A stretch of 64,000 nucleotides of DNA from UBA6244 sp965140775 (GCA_965140775.1 OZ223471.1:4030001-4094000), one strand, 5' to 3'. Shown: positions 1 to 9,104, numbered from the stretch's first letter. The notes: generated by a model not told the origin, from the letters alone. Numbers and translations are program-made.

Positions 1-347
1 AGCAAGTAGTTGAAGTGTTCTTCTTTTTCCGTTTTATTTTTGTTGAAAGCGGCTATAACCTGATTAAATTCGTTGTTCAGCTCTTCAAAACTTTTCCCCA
101 ATTCGTTTTCCGAAAAGGAGGTGGCGAAGTCGGCATGCCGGATGGATTCGAAAAACCGCGATAGCTTACGGTTGGTTTGTTCGGTGTATCTGATGAGCGA
201 AACTACCTGAGCCGCAAACACAATACCCAACAACAGGGTGCTGACGAGGTAGGCAGGTTTTTGGTAGAGATAGAAAACAAACAGCAGGGTGAGTGCCATA
301 ACCAGCACCCTGACCACAATTTGAAGTCTGAAACGTTTATAAACCAT
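1..347 (-). CDS. Sensor histidine kinase, N-terminal part (cut by window edge)
   Basis: Only the first 115 residues are inside the window; the catalytic part lies beyond the left edge. Two hydrophobic segments are visible, about residues 10-28 and 33-52, joined by a very short periplasmic turn, followed by a charged, HAMP-like or coiled-coil stretch. The ATG lies inside the end of the upstream response-regulator gene (11-nt overlap), so the two are translationally coupled. Assignment as a kinase rests on this membrane architecture and on pairing with an NtrC-type regulator; no HisKA or HATPase motif can be seen here, so it is an inference. A NtrY-like sensor is the most likely relative. Confidence 0.65.
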   Translation of the reverse strand, partial: MVYKRFRLQIVVRVLVMALTLLFVFYLYQKPAYLVSTLLLGIVFAAQVVSLIRYTEQTNRKLSRFFESIRHADFATSFSENELGKSFEELNNEFNQVIAAFNKNKTEKEEHFNYL

Positions 348-1716
348 ATTTTTCAATTCTACGGTACAATGAAGCCCTGGTAAGTCCGAGTTCTTTGGCT
401 GCTCGACTGATGTTTCCACCATGTTTGTCGATTACCTTGCGTACCAACACCCTTTCCACTTCTTCCAGGTTGAGGTTGTCGGCATTAAAATCCTCCTGCC
501 CGCGTTCGTCCTGGTCGGATACAAAAAAGTCGTGTGGTTCGAGCATGGTGCCTTCGCTCAGGATAACGGCACGTTCCACAGCGTGTTGCAGCTCGCGGAT
601 GTTTCCCGGCCAATCGTGTTTTTGTAAGCGTTTCAGTGTGCCGGCATTGATCCGTTTTTTGGGAACCTTATATTTGTTGGAGTACGTTTCGATGTAGTAT
701 TCGGTAAGCGGTTCGATGTCTTCCAAACGCTCACGCAAGGGTGGCAATTTGATTTCCACGGTGTTGATGCGGTAGAGCAAATCTTGCCTGAATTTGTTTT
801 CGCTCACCATCTGATAAAGGGGCATATTGGTGGCGCAAATCAACCTTACATTGATGGGTATTTCTTTGTTGGAGCCCAGCCGAACCACCTTACGGCTTTG
901 CAATACACTCAGCAATTTCGACTGCAGGTTTTGACTCAGGTTGCCAATTTCATCCAAAAAAATGGTTCCTCCACTGGCTGCTTCAAAACGTCCGGCACGG
1001 TCTTCTTTGGCATCGGTGAAAGCGCCCTTTTTGTATCCAAACAACTCACTCTCAAACAGGCTTTCGGTAATGGCACCCAAATCCACGTTGATAAAAACCT
1101 TGTCTTTGCGTTTGGATGCCCTGTGTATGGCCCTGGCAACCACCTCTTTACCGGTTCCGTTTTCTCCCAAAATCAACACGTTGGCATCGGTTCCGGCCAC
1201 ACGATAGGCCATTTTCATCACCTTTTGCATGGCGGGCGAGTTGCCAATCAAATTGCTGTAGGCGTGGTCTTGGTCGGCGATGAGCATTTTTTGGGTGGAG
1301 CGCAGGTTTTCCAGTTCCACCTTCGATTCGCGCACCCTCAGGGAGGTTTCAATGGTGGCCAGCAGTTTGCGGTTTTCCCAGGGTTTGAGTATGAAGTTGG
1401 TGGCACCCTCTTTGATGCCTTGCACGGCCAACTCGATGTCGCCATAGCCTGTGATAAAAATGACTGTGGCCGCGGGATCGTGTTCCAAAATCACGTTAAG
1501 CCAATGAAATCCCTCTTGTCCGCTGGTGGCGTCGCGCGAAAAATTCATGTCGAGCAAAATAAGGTCGAACACTTCATTTTTTAATATATCCGGGAGGTTT
1601 TGAGGGTTTTTCTCGGTGTGTACAATTTCGATGTGCTGCCTTAAAAACATTTTCGCGGCCAGCAATATGTCCGCGTCATCGTCAACTATTAATATACGTG
1701 CTTTGATTTTTGCCAT
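337..1716 (-). CDS. Sigma-54-dependent NtrC-family response regulator
   Basis: 459 residues in the classic three-part order. The receiver domain covers about residues 1-125, with acidic pocket near 12-14, phosphoacceptor D56 and K111. The AAA+ domain covers about 155-390, with Walker A GENGTGKE near 184-191. A C-terminal Fis-type helix-turn-helix ends the protein. The sigma-54 contact loop reads GAFTDA (231-236) instead of GAFTGA. The ATG at 1716 is preferred over an in-frame start 24 codons upstream because the receiver begins directly after it. It is followed by, and overlaps, a membrane sensor gene and is divergent from an ABC exporter pair, which is its probable target. Function as an activator of that exporter is inferred from position. 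Confidence 0.9.
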   Translation of the reverse strand: MAKIKARILIVDDDADILLAAKMFLRQHIEIVHTEKNPQNLPDILKNEVFDLILLDMNFSRDATSGQEGFHWLNVILEHDPAATVIFITGYGDIELAVQGIKEGATNFILKPWENRKLLATIETSLRVRESKVELENLRSTQKMLIADQDHAYSNLIGNSPAMQKVMKMAYRVAGTDANVLILGENGTGKEVVARAIHRASKRKDKVFINVDLGAITESLFESELFGYKKGAFTDAKEDRAGRFEAASGGTIFLDEIGNLSQNLQSKLLSVLQSRKVVRLGSNKEIPINVRLICATNMPLYQMVSENKFRQDLLYRINTVEIKLPPLRERLEDIEPLTEYYIETYSNKYKVPKKRINAGTLKRLQKHDWPGNIRELQHAVERAVILSEGTMLEPHDFFVSDQDERGQEDFNADNLNLEEVERVLVRKVIDKHGGNISRAAKELGLTRASLYRRIEKYGL

Positions 1717-1927
1717 TTTTTGAATTTGAGTTAAAGGGATAATAATTAACCAGTTAAAAGTAAACAAATTTTGTCCACCTTTGCACAATTATATGGACGA
1801 TTCCGAACACAAATAGTTACACTTGGCATGCAAGTATTTTTCAACGTGCTGCAAGGCAGTAACATAGGATGCATGGCATGGAATTAGTTAATGTTTGTTA
1901 ACGGAGTAATAATCGAAGATAGCACCA

Positions 1928-2617
1928 ATGAATATAATAGAAACCACCGGACTGGAGAAGGTTTTTCGAGCCGAATCGGTAGAAACGGTTGCCCTGCGTC
2001 AGATAAACTTTAGCGTGAAAAAAGGCGATTTCGTTGCCGTGATGGGTCCTTCGGGTTGTGGAAAAACAACCCTGCTCAATATTTTGGGAATGATAGACGA
2101 TTGGACCAGGGGTGATTATTGGCTGTTGGGTTCCGATGTGGGAAAAATGAAAGAGAAACAACGTACTGAACTACGCAAAAACCACATAGGATTCGTTTTT
2201 CAGAATTTTAACCTGATTGAGGAACTCACTGTATTCGAGAATATTGAGTTGCCGCTACAATATTTGGGGTGGAAAAAGAAAGACCGACATCAAAGGGTAA
2301 ACGAATTGCTGGAAAAGATGAAGTTGGCCCACCGGAGGGATATGTTCCCGCTGCAGCTTTCGGGAGGACAACAGCAACGGGTGGCTGTGGCCCGGGCCGT
2401 GGTAGCCAACCCGCCGCTTATTTTGGCAGATGAACCCACCGGAAACCTGGATAGCATGCATGGCGAAGAGGTGATGGTACTGCTCGACGGGCTAAACAAA
2501 GAAGGAACCACTATCATCATGGTAACTCACTCCCAGCGTGATGCCTCCTATAGCCGACGTATCGTTCACCTTTTTGATGGTCAAATTATCAATGAAAACC
2601 TCAACAAAATCGACTAA
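1928..2617 (+). CDS. ABC transporter ATP-binding protein, MacB/LolD type
   Basis: 229 residues, the usual length of a single LolD/MacB-type ATPase. Walker A GPSGCGKT is near residues 39-46, the signature LSGGQQQR near 139-146 and the Walker B LILADEPTGNLD follows. It would energise the FtsX-type permease whose gene starts 9 nt downstream. Systems of this type move lipoproteins, peptides or antimicrobial compounds out of the inner membrane by a mechanotransmission mechanism rather than by translocation through the permease. Divergent from a two-component system, so it is probably induced by that system; no convincing sigma-54 -24/-12 element was found in the 211-bp divergent gap. Confidence 0.92.
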   Translation: MNIIETTGLEKVFRAESVETVALRQINFSVKKGDFVAVMGPSGCGKTTLLNILGMIDDWTRGDYWLLGSDVGKMKEKQRTELRKNHIGFVFQNFNLIEELTVFENIELPLQYLGWKKKDRHQRVNELLEKMKLAHRRDMFPLQLSGGQQQRVAVARAVVANPPLILADEPTGNLDSMHGEEVMVLLDGLNKEGTTIIMVTHSQRDASYSRRIVHLFDGQIINENLNKID

Positions 2618-2626
2618 ATCAATCCC

Positions 2627-5068
2627 ATGACCGGAAATTACTTTAAGGTAGGCATAAGGTTGTTGATGCGTCAAAAGGGATATGCCCTGTTGAACGTAAT
2701 CGGTCTGATGCTGGGCATGGTGGTTTTTATTTTTATTTACCTCTACGTAGAGAGCGAATTGAAGTACGACCGGCATTGGCGCGATAGTCAACGTATCTAT
2801 CGGATTACCAACGAATTTGCCCTTGATGGAAGGTTTGAGAAAATTGCGCTGACGCCCTTCAGGTTGGCTCAGGATTTGCGAACCGAATTTCCGGGGGTGG
2901 AGGAAGCCACCAATCTTTTCTTTACCGATCCATCCGACGAAAACGATGTGTCCACCATTGCCTGGGGGGCTGAAAACTTTGAAATCCCGGATATTAGCCT
3001 CAGCGACAGTCGTTTTTTCAATGTGTTTGATTATACTTTTTTGGAAGGAAATCCTGATTCGGCTTTGATACATCCCAATTCAATGGTAATCAGTTCCGAA
3101 ACGGCTCAAAAAATATTTAAAGGAAAACCGGCTGTGGGACAGGTGCTTCGAACCATCTTACGCGAATATGTGGTAACAGGCGTTATCGACAAAGCCAGCA
3201 AGCCTTCTCACCTGAACTTTGATGCTCTGGTGTCGGTGTCATCGTTGTCAGAAGATGAGTTAAAAATGTTGAAGCGCGACTATTTTTGGATGACCTGCTA
3301 TACTTACGTGAAATTGGCCGACACCACAGATTGTGCCGATTTGGAGTACCGACTGAATGATTTTGAACGTCTGGGTGAGGCCGAATATATCCAAAGCGAA
3401 AAACTTAATGTGTCGGGAAGTCTTTATTACTTTTTTGAGCCACTCGATCAGGTGCACTTCAATACCTCACTGATGTACGATTCGCCCACCAACGTGGAGT
3501 CGGGCAACCTTTATATTTTTGGCATTATCGCTTTGTTTATTTTGCTTACCGCTTCCATCAATTACATCAACCTGGCCACAGCCAGATCGCTCAAGCGTGC
3601 CCGCGAAATAGGCATGCGCAAGGTGCTGGGTGCGGCCCGGGTTCAGTTGGTTTTGCAATATATTACCGAGTCGCTCATTATTACTACCATCGCTTTTGTG
3701 CTGGCACTTTCGGTTGTTGAATGGATGATGCCCCAATTCAACAGGTTGGTTGGTAAGCAGTTGAGCCTTTTGCATAGTTTGTTTTACGGCGACAACCTGT
3801 TATTCGGGCTTGTGTTGTTGTTGCTTATTTTCCTGCTTTCGGTAGTGGGCGGTAGTTTTCCGGCTTTTGTGCTAAACTCGTTTAAGCCTGCTCAGGTGCT
3901 GCGTGGGGCCAATTTCGCCGCCGGAAAGCAACATCTGTCGGCCGGGGCCATGCGCCATTTTCTGGTCATTGTTCAGTATGTGGTTTCCATTGGCATGATC
4001 ATGGCCACCCTGATTGTTTATGCCCAATTGTCGTTTTTAAAGAACCACGATTTGGGCTTCAATAAAGAAAACGTGCTGGTAATCAATGTGCCACACGATA
4101 CCAATTTTCGAAAAGAGATTCCCCGGTTGGTGGAAGAAATGCAAAAACACCCATCCATTACACATGTGGCTTCTACCCAAAATGTACCCGGGTTTACCGA
4201 AGGAAAACTACTTTTTCAGGTGGGCGATACCAATATCAACCCTGTTCAGACCATCAGTTATTTTGGCGTGGGGTATCAATTTTTCCGACTGTTGGATATC
4301 ACCCTTGTGGATGGACGGTATTTCGACGAAAAACCGGGTCGCGATACGGTGGGAAGCTATATCCTGAATGAGGCCGCAGTCGATTTTCTGGGATTGGATA
4401 CGGCAGTAGGTACCCCATTTAATGTGGCAGGAAGAAAAGGTGGGAAAATTGTGGGGGTGGTTAAAAACTTCAATTCCTCGTCGTTGCATCGTCAGGTGGA
4501 TCCGCTGGTATTTATGCTCAACCCTTTGCGATCCAGGTACATCATGGTCAGACATACTGAGGGTGGGCGAGACCAGGCCGAGGCCTTTGTAAGAGAGGTG
4601 TGGAAAGGCTTTTCATCCACCATCAATCTGCACTTGATTACCCTGGATGAAAAACTGACCAGCTTATACAGCGGCGATAAAAAATTACTAAGCCTGTTTT
4701 TCTATTTCTCTTTGTTTGTGGTGTTTATTTCCAGTTTGGGACTTTACGGACTTTCCTCTTTCCTCATTCAGCAACGCACCCGCGAAATTGGCATCCGAAG
4801 GGTGTTGGGAGGGTCTGAACGACAGCTTATTACCATGTTGGCCATGGGATACTTAAAGTTGGTTTTCTTGTCAGGACTCATCGCCACTCCGCTGGTTTAT
4901 TATTTAATGAACAAATGGCTTTCCGGATTTGCCTATCAGATTTCGTTACACATCGGTTTCTTTCTGGCAGGAATTGTCATTGCTCTGGTTGTGGCCTTTA
5001 CTACTGTACTGATGCGTTCGGTAAAAGTAATCAAGGAAGAATTGTCCGTTTCGTTGAAAGCGCAGTAA
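2627..5068 (+). CDS. FtsX-like ABC transporter permease (MacB periplasmic core type, duplicated)
   Basis: 813 residues. An N-terminal membrane segment (about 18-40) is followed by a long periplasmic core, then three membrane segments (about 295-420) with the FtsX-type stretch ATARSLKRAREIGMRKVLGA. A second TM plus periplasmic module follows, with a C-terminal FtsX block containing QQRTREIGIRRVLGG. This two-FtsX-domain form is common in Bacteroidota and forms the membrane half of the exporter with the preceding ATPase. The ATG is 9 nt after the ATPase stop, so the two are co-transcribed. Substrate unknown. The downstream 126 bp carries short GGGACAAG-like direct repeats and no clear terminator. 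Confidence 0.92.
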   Translation: MTGNYFKVGIRLLMRQKGYALLNVIGLMLGMVVFIFIYLYVESELKYDRHWRDSQRIYRITNEFALDGRFEKIALTPFRLAQDLRTEFPGVEEATNLFFTDPSDENDVSTIAWGAENFEIPDISLSDSRFFNVFDYTFLEGNPDSALIHPNSMVISSETAQKIFKGKPAVGQVLRTILREYVVTGVIDKASKPSHLNFDALVSVSSLSEDELKMLKRDYFWMTCYTYVKLADTTDCADLEYRLNDFERLGEAEYIQSEKLNVSGSLYYFFEPLDQVHFNTSLMYDSPTNVESGNLYIFGIIALFILLTASINYINLATARSLKRAREIGMRKVLGAARVQLVLQYITESLIITTIAFVLALSVVEWMMPQFNRLVGKQLSLLHSLFYGDNLLFGLVLLLLIFLLSVVGGSFPAFVLNSFKPAQVLRGANFAAGKQHLSAGAMRHFLVIVQYVVSIGMIMATLIVYAQLSFLKNHDLGFNKENVLVINVPHDTNFRKEIPRLVEEMQKHPSITHVASTQNVPGFTEGKLLFQVGDTNINPVQTISYFGVGYQFFRLLDITLVDGRYFDEKPGRDTVGSYILNEAAVDFLGLDTAVGTPFNVAGRKGGKIVGVVKNFNSSSLHRQVDPLVFMLNPLRSRYIMVRHTEGGRDQAEAFVREVWKGFSSTINLHLITLDEKLTSLYSGDKKLLSLFFYFSLFVVFISSLGLYGLSSFLIQQRTREIGIRRVLGGSERQLITMLAMGYLKLVFLSGLIATPLVYYLMNKWLSGFAYQISLHIGFFLAGIVIALVVAFTTVLMRSVKVIKEELSVSLKAQ

Positions 5069-5194
5069 GCGGCAGAAGGGGACAAGGGACAAGTAAAAAT
5101 TAAAAAGTGACCAAGTGACGAGAGTGACACACTTTTTTGAATAGACTCTGTCAGGGTTAATATTTTTACTTTCTTTGTAAAAAAACACACGCCC

Positions 5195-5566
5195 ATGAAA
5201 AATCTACTCATTGCCACAGCGCTCTCCTTATTCTTCTTATCACAAACCGGTTGCAAAAAGGCCATTGAGGATGCCATTGACTGCACCACTGAATCCTTCT
5301 TTTTGTCTGTCACCGGAAATGTGGATGCCAACAACCCCAAATTATTTCATTTTACTTTCGTGAATAACGACTCATCAGGGGATTATACCCTCGACAACGA
5401 AATAAAATGGGACTTCGGTGATGGCGTTACTCAAACTTCGCAGGGTTTAACCATCGACCATACCTATGCCAGCACCGGAAGTTTCACGGCAAAAGCAAAT
5501 TATACGCTGCGGAAGGGAAGCAGTTCTTGTTCGGGTTACAAAGAAAAGACCATCAATGTAAATTAG
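5195..5566 (+). CDS. Small PKD-domain lipoprotein
   Basis: 123 residues. The N-terminus MKNLLIATALSLFFLSQTGC is a lipoprotein signal peptide with the acylated cysteine at position 20. The remainder is one PKD-like immunoglobulin fold: the hallmark WDFGDG is near residues 71-76, followed by the HTYASTGSFTAKA strand. Such domains mediate protein or polysaccharide contacts at the cell surface. It appears to be a single-gene unit, convergent with the kinase-like gene on the other strand, whose stop is only 12 bp away. Specific role not known. Confidence 0.8.
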   Translation: MKNLLIATALSLFFLSQTGCKKAIEDAIDCTTESFFLSVTGNVDANNPKLFHFTFVNNDSSGDYTLDNEIKWDFGDGVTQTSQGLTIDHTYASTGSFTAKANYTLRKGSSSCSGYKEKTINVN

Positions 5567-5578
5567 CCTATTGGTCGA

Positions 5579-6448
5579 TTAAAAGGGTGCTAAAATCGCT
5601 TTTACCGACTCCACATACCCGCCGCCAAACAGGTTGACATGTACCAGTAATGGATACAGGTTACAAAAATCCAGTCGCTTTTGCCAACCGTTTTCCAGTG
5701 GATAATATTCGTGGTAGGCCTCGTAAAAGGATGGACTGAACCCGCCAAACAGGGTCGTCATGGCCAAATCCATTTCGCGATGACCATAGTAAACGGCCGG
5801 ATCGATAAGCACTGGTTCGCCACTATGCCCCACCATGTAGTTCCCACTCCACAAATCACCATGCAATAAGGCAGGAGGCTCATTTGGAAAGATGTCGTCC
5901 AGATGGTTGTAAAATCGCTGAAAGGCTTGTACCGCAGAGCTTCCAAGTTTACCGGAATTGCGTGCCATTTTAATCTGTGGTTCCAGGCGCTCTGCAATAA
6001 AAAATTCGGACCATGAGAGATGAGGTTTATTGGTTTGCACCAACGACCCGATATAATTGTGGTGGTCGAGGCCAAAGTCGGGTCGGGTATGTCGGTGAAG
6101 ATTGGCCAATTGTTCTCCAAATAATCGCCAGAAAGCGGGCTTCATGGCAGCACTTTCAATGTAGGGCAAAAGTAAATAGGCCCAATTTCCCACTTTTCCG
6201 GTGGCAATTACCCCGGGGACAGCAATGGATTTGGCACGTGCCAACACTCCCAATCCAATGGCTTCTTTGGCAAACATATCAGGATATCGTCCGGCATGGT
6301 TCACCTTGATAAAAAAGGACTGATCATTGGTTTTCAATAAATAAGCCTCATTTATGGAGCCTCCGCCCACAGGACGTATGTCAGCGATTGACAACTCTTT
6401 TCCGGATAATTCGGATACAACACGTTCTATTTCCTTTTTCCAAATCAT
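5579..6448 (-). CDS. Fructosamine kinase family protein
   Basis: 289 residues, the normal size for the bacterial fructosamine-3-kinase/ketosamine-3-kinase family within the aminoglycoside-phosphotransferase fold. A glycine-rich PVGGGSINEAYLL stretch near 27-39 forms the nucleotide loop, a lysine in SFFIKVN matches the ATP-binding Lys, and the catalytic loop LLHGDLWSGNYM is near 193-204 with the metal-binding LIDPAVYYGHREMDLAM downstream. Family members phosphorylate sugar adducts on protein amines, or ribulosamines and erythrulosamines, as a deglycation step in the cytoplasm. The gene is divergent from the GtrA-like gene. Substrate in this organism is not determinable. Confidence 0.88.
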   Translation of the reverse strand: MIWKKEIERVVSELSGKELSIADIRPVGGGSINEAYLLKTNDQSFFIKVNHAGRYPDMFAKEAIGLGVLARAKSIAVPGVIATGKVGNWAYLLLPYIESAAMKPAFWRLFGEQLANLHRHTRPDFGLDHHNYIGSLVQTNKPHLSWSEFFIAERLEPQIKMARNSGKLGSSAVQAFQRFYNHLDDIFPNEPPALLHGDLWSGNYMVGHSGEPVLIDPAVYYGHREMDLAMTTLFGGFSPSFYEAYHEYYPLENGWQKRLDFCNLYPLLVHVNLFGGGYVESVKAILAPF

Positions 6449-6515
6449 GATTCAATAGGAGGATGATTTGCAAAGAAACCCATTTTTTCGGGCAAAGACA
6501 AGACCAACATGGGGC

Positions 6516-6545
6516 TTGCACATTTTCAAAAACACTTTACCTTTG
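6516..6545 (+). promoter_or_regulatory. Bacteroidota-type promoter for the GtrA-like gene
   Basis: TTG at 6516-6518, a 19-bp spacer, then TACCTTTG at 6538-6545, which fits the TTG-N19/20-TAnnTTTG consensus exactly. Transcription would start near 6550, downstream of the first in-frame start of the long ORF, so this site decides the start of the gene. Confidence 0.75.
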
Positions 6546-6573
6546 CGGCCATTATTTTAAAACTAATCTCAGA

Positions 6574-7080
6574 TTGAGAAATCCGGATCGCAACAACCTG
6601 TTTATCAGAATCATCAATTGGTTTTATCCACCCTTCAGCAGGTTGATTCCTCCCGAAACTTTCAGGTATGCGGCCACGGGTGGGCTCAATACGGCCCTGG
6701 ACATCTTTTTGTATTTTGTTTTTTACAACTTTATTCTCGACAAGCAGGTGGTCGATGTGGGATTTATGGCCATCAGTCCTTATATTGCTGCCTTCATCTT
6801 TGTGTTTCCCATCACCTTTACCACGGGCTTTTTGTTGGCCAAATACGTTACGTTTTTAGATTCTCCCTTACGGGGAAAAACGCAACTGGTCAGGTACGGC
6901 GTTTCGGTGGGCGGTAGCATCCTGCTCAACTACATCTGTTTGAAACTTTTTGTGGAATACCTGCACATCTGGCCTACCGTAGCCAAAATGATTACAACCG
7001 TTGTGGTGGTGATTTACAGTTATTTAATTCAAAGGTATTTTACCTTCAAAACGGGTAAAATTTCAAAAAAAACCAAATAA
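6574..7080 (+). CDS. GtrA-like membrane protein
   Basis: 168 residues from a TTG at 6574. An ATG at 6463 opens the frame, but the promoter at 6516-6545 places the transcript start near 6550, and the extra 37 residues look non-conserved. No other ATG precedes the conserved part, so TTG is chosen. The domain begins at RYAATGGLNTALD and spans four predicted membrane helices, the normal GtrA/DPMS-accessory layout. Members help flip or transfer polyprenyl-linked sugars for cell-surface glycans. It stands alone, divergent from the fructosamine-kinase-like gene, so its glycan partner is elsewhere. Confidence 0.82.
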   Translation: MRNPDRNNLFIRIINWFYPPFSRLIPPETFRYAATGGLNTALDIFLYFVFYNFILDKQVVDVGFMAISPYIAAFIFVFPITFTTGFLLAKYVTFLDSPLRGKTQLVRYGVSVGGSILLNYICLKLFVEYLHIWPTVAKMITTVVVVIYSYLIQRYFTFKTGKISKKTK

Positions 7081-7089
7081 TACCGATTA

Positions 7090-7141
7090 AGAATTGAAAT
7101 GAGCTTTAAGTTTGCTTCGCTCCTGAAACCTCTTCAATTCT
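7090..7141. repeat. Inverted repeat after the GtrA-like gene
   Basis: AGAATTGAA at 7090-7098 is repeated as its exact reverse complement at 7133-7141, with 34 bp between. It begins 9 bp after the gtrA-like stop. It has no T-run, so it is not a canonical terminator; it could be a weak termination or RNA stability element. Confidence 0.45.
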
Positions 7142-7269
7142 ATAACGGCATGATACACAAGCAACGCAGTGCTAACTTCAATTAAAGATGGTTTAATATT
7201 TTGTAATGATATTTATTGGACCGGGTTCTATGTGTTAGTTTGATCCGGTTCGGTCGTATTGAGGTAGGT

Positions 7270-7383
7270 ATCCCGAAAGGATTACATGTTTATGGAAACA
7301 ATTGCCACAACAAATGATACGACCCCGTCGGGGTCGAACAAAATTCACCTTCATTACTATAAACATTGGAATCCTTCGGATTC
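7270..7383. repeat. Nested multi-hairpin intergenic element
   Basis: This is the main content of the 458-bp gene-free stretch 7081-7538. It has three short palindromes: ATCC/GGAT at 7270-7282, a perfect 17-bp CGACCCCG-T-CGGGGTCG at 7320-7336, and GAATCC/GGATTC at 7369-7383. Between them lie the reverse-complementary linkers ATGTTTAT (7286-7293) and ATAAACAT (7359-7366). The whole can fold as a multi-branched structure. A degenerate CCCTGTCGGGG motif recurs near 9087. It resembles dispersed hairpin elements of Bacteroidota genomes; no coding potential is seen. Confidence 0.5.
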
Positions 7384-7538
7384 ATTTTCTATTATTCACC
7401 AATTATTCATTTTTCAATCCGATAGAAAGCCATTTGAAAAATGTCAAATTTGATTCTACTCCGAAAACTTACCCTGAGTGTGGTCGTAGGGACTGTGAAA
7501 TTTCGCGAAAAACTCCGTACAATCAGCCAATCGTACGG

Positions 7539-8963
7539 TTACTTTTTCAGGTACTTTTCGTTGAGCCGATCGTAAACACCAAACAACCCGGTAGTGTGCA
7601 TATCCTTGTCGAACAGCCCACTCCGACGATTGAGGGGCTCCCAGATACAGGCACCTTTGCCCATACTGTTGGGTAAAGAAAATACCAAGTCGTGCACTTC
7701 TTGTTTGAAATCGGAATACTCCACCACATTCACGGGTTTATGGTATCTGGAAATCAAGTCCCGGAGGTTGAAATCTAAATCTGCCGGAGTGCCATGCCAA
7801 CGGGGATAATAGGAAATACCAATGATGTCAAATTTCACTCCACGGGCAAGCATGTTGTCGAGCCAGAAAACAGATTCGTCGTTTTGGCCACCAAGTGCAA
7901 TGTGCATCATCACAGGTATTTCAGGATCAACGGCTTCCACACCTGCCACACCGGCTTTCAGCAATCCTGCCAGTAGATCCGGATTTCCGATGTGTCCATC
8001 GGGCCAGAGTAGTCCGTGGTTGATTTCGTTGCCCACCTGAACCATATCCGGTAAGGCACTTTGCTTCTTCAAGGCCAGCAGTACGTTGGTAGTATAGGTT
8101 TCTACCGAATCTTTTAAGGTATTGTAATCGAGATTGGCCCAGCGCTGAGGTTTGTATTGTTGTTGTGGATCAGCCCAATAGTCGCTGTAATGAAAATCGA
8201 GCAACAGGTACATACCGGCACTTTTTACACGTTTGGCCATTTGCAGGGTTTGAGACAGTCCGCAATAGCCCTGCTCAGGTGAATAACCCTTTTCATTTTG
8301 AGGATCGACAAACACCCGCAGCCTAATCCAGTTAAAACCATGATCTTTAAGCAATTGGATGGCATCTTTTTCGCTAGATCCATCAACAAATGTTACGCCG
8401 TTGTCTTCCAGTTGAGGCAAAAAAGAGATGTCGGCACCAATCATCTTGCTGATGGTTTTGGTGGTTTCAGGTAGCTGATCTTCCGTTGGTTGCATCATAA
8501 CAAAGTCTGCCGGAATCAAATGTATTTCGTGGGAGCCGGGCCATAAATTTCCCGAACGGGCTTCTACCTTTACCTTACCCGGTTTGGTACCTGTGAGGTA
8601 TTGTAAAAAACAAACTCCGTCGGTGAGTTGACAGCTCACCAATTTGGCACCTGAAGTATCCGTGCTGAAGGGTAAATCTTCGCCTGAAGCTGACTGCAAT
8701 TTCCCGTCACCATTCAGCGAAATCACTATGGAATCGGCTGCATGGGGAATTTCTCTCGAAAGACTATCTACCAGGGCGATTCGGAACCTGGTATGGTCCG
8801 CTCCGTTGGCACGTAAGGTGGTACTGTAGGCGGTGAGCATCACCGAAACGGGGTTTCCAACCGCGGATACCTCCCTGTTGGATTGGGATTGTTCTGACAT
8901 ATTTGACTGACAGCCAAACCAAAGCGGCACGACGAACAGCAACAGAAAGAAGTTCTTGGTCAT
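7539..8963 (-). CDS. Arabinogalactan endo-beta-1,4-galactanase (GH53) lipoprotein with N-terminal Ig-like domain
   Basis: 474 residues. A lipoprotein signal ends at C18. Residues about 35-150 form a Big/invasin-like immunoglobulin domain, and about 170-470 the GH53 TIM barrel opening with GADISFLPQLEDNG. The acid/base is E313 in QVGNEIN and the nucleophile E415 in NVVEYSDF, both with the family's surrounding residues. The enzyme cuts beta-1,4-galactan side chains of type I arabinogalactan, releasing galacto-oligosaccharides at the outer surface or in the periplasm. The ATG at 8963 is chosen over a TTG nine codons upstream because it starts the signal peptide. No SusC/SusD or other glycosidase lies beside it, so it is not in a classical polysaccharide-utilisation locus here. 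Confidence 0.92.
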   Translation of the reverse strand: MTKNFFLLLFVVPLWFGCQSNMSEQSQSNREVSAVGNPVSVMLTAYSTTLRANGADHTRFRIALVDSLSREIPHAADSIVISLNGDGKLQSASGEDLPFSTDTSGAKLVSCQLTDGVCFLQYLTGTKPGKVKVEARSGNLWPGSHEIHLIPADFVMMQPTEDQLPETTKTISKMIGADISFLPQLEDNGVTFVDGSSEKDAIQLLKDHGFNWIRLRVFVDPQNEKGYSPEQGYCGLSQTLQMAKRVKSAGMYLLLDFHYSDYWADPQQQYKPQRWANLDYNTLKDSVETYTTNVLLALKKQSALPDMVQVGNEINHGLLWPDGHIGNPDLLAGLLKAGVAGVEAVDPEIPVMMHIALGGQNDESVFWLDNMLARGVKFDIIGISYYPRWHGTPADLDFNLRDLISRYHKPVNVVEYSDFKQEVHDLVFSLPNSMGKGACIWEPLNRRSGLFDKDMHTTGLFGVYDRLNEKYLKK

Positions 8964-8994
8964 GAGTGTACGAATTGAAATGTTGGACAAATTT

Positions 8995-9027
8995 GAAAAA
9001 AGCCCGACCGGACAGGCTCATTTTTTG
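8995..9027. terminator. Bidirectional terminator between queD and the GH53 gene
   Basis: An imperfect hairpin formed by GCCCGACC and GGACAGGC (one wobble, one mismatch) is flanked by an A-run on the left and a T-run on the right. Read on the minus strand it lies after queD and is followed by six T. It ends the mntP-like/endA/queD operon before the galactanase gene. Confidence 0.65.
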
Positions 9028-9104
9028 ATAAAAGTACAAAAAACTTTTATTCCAAGTACAACCAACGCCCCAACAAAGTTTGAAACCCTGTCGGGGATAT
9101 TGGG

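Noticed and set aside
784..1584. 266-codon open frame on the plus strand
   Set aside because: It lies entirely antisense to the response-regulator gene and has no recognisable domain; a mirror of the codon bias of the real gene.
1789..1927. Sigma-54 promoter before the ABC ATPase gene
   Set aside because: TGGCATG near 1875 fits the -24 half, but the expected GC of the -12 half is missing; not reported as a feature.
5069..5194. GGGACAAG direct repeats after the permease gene
   Set aside because: Only a few short imperfect units; treated as low-complexity spacer rather than a repeat element.
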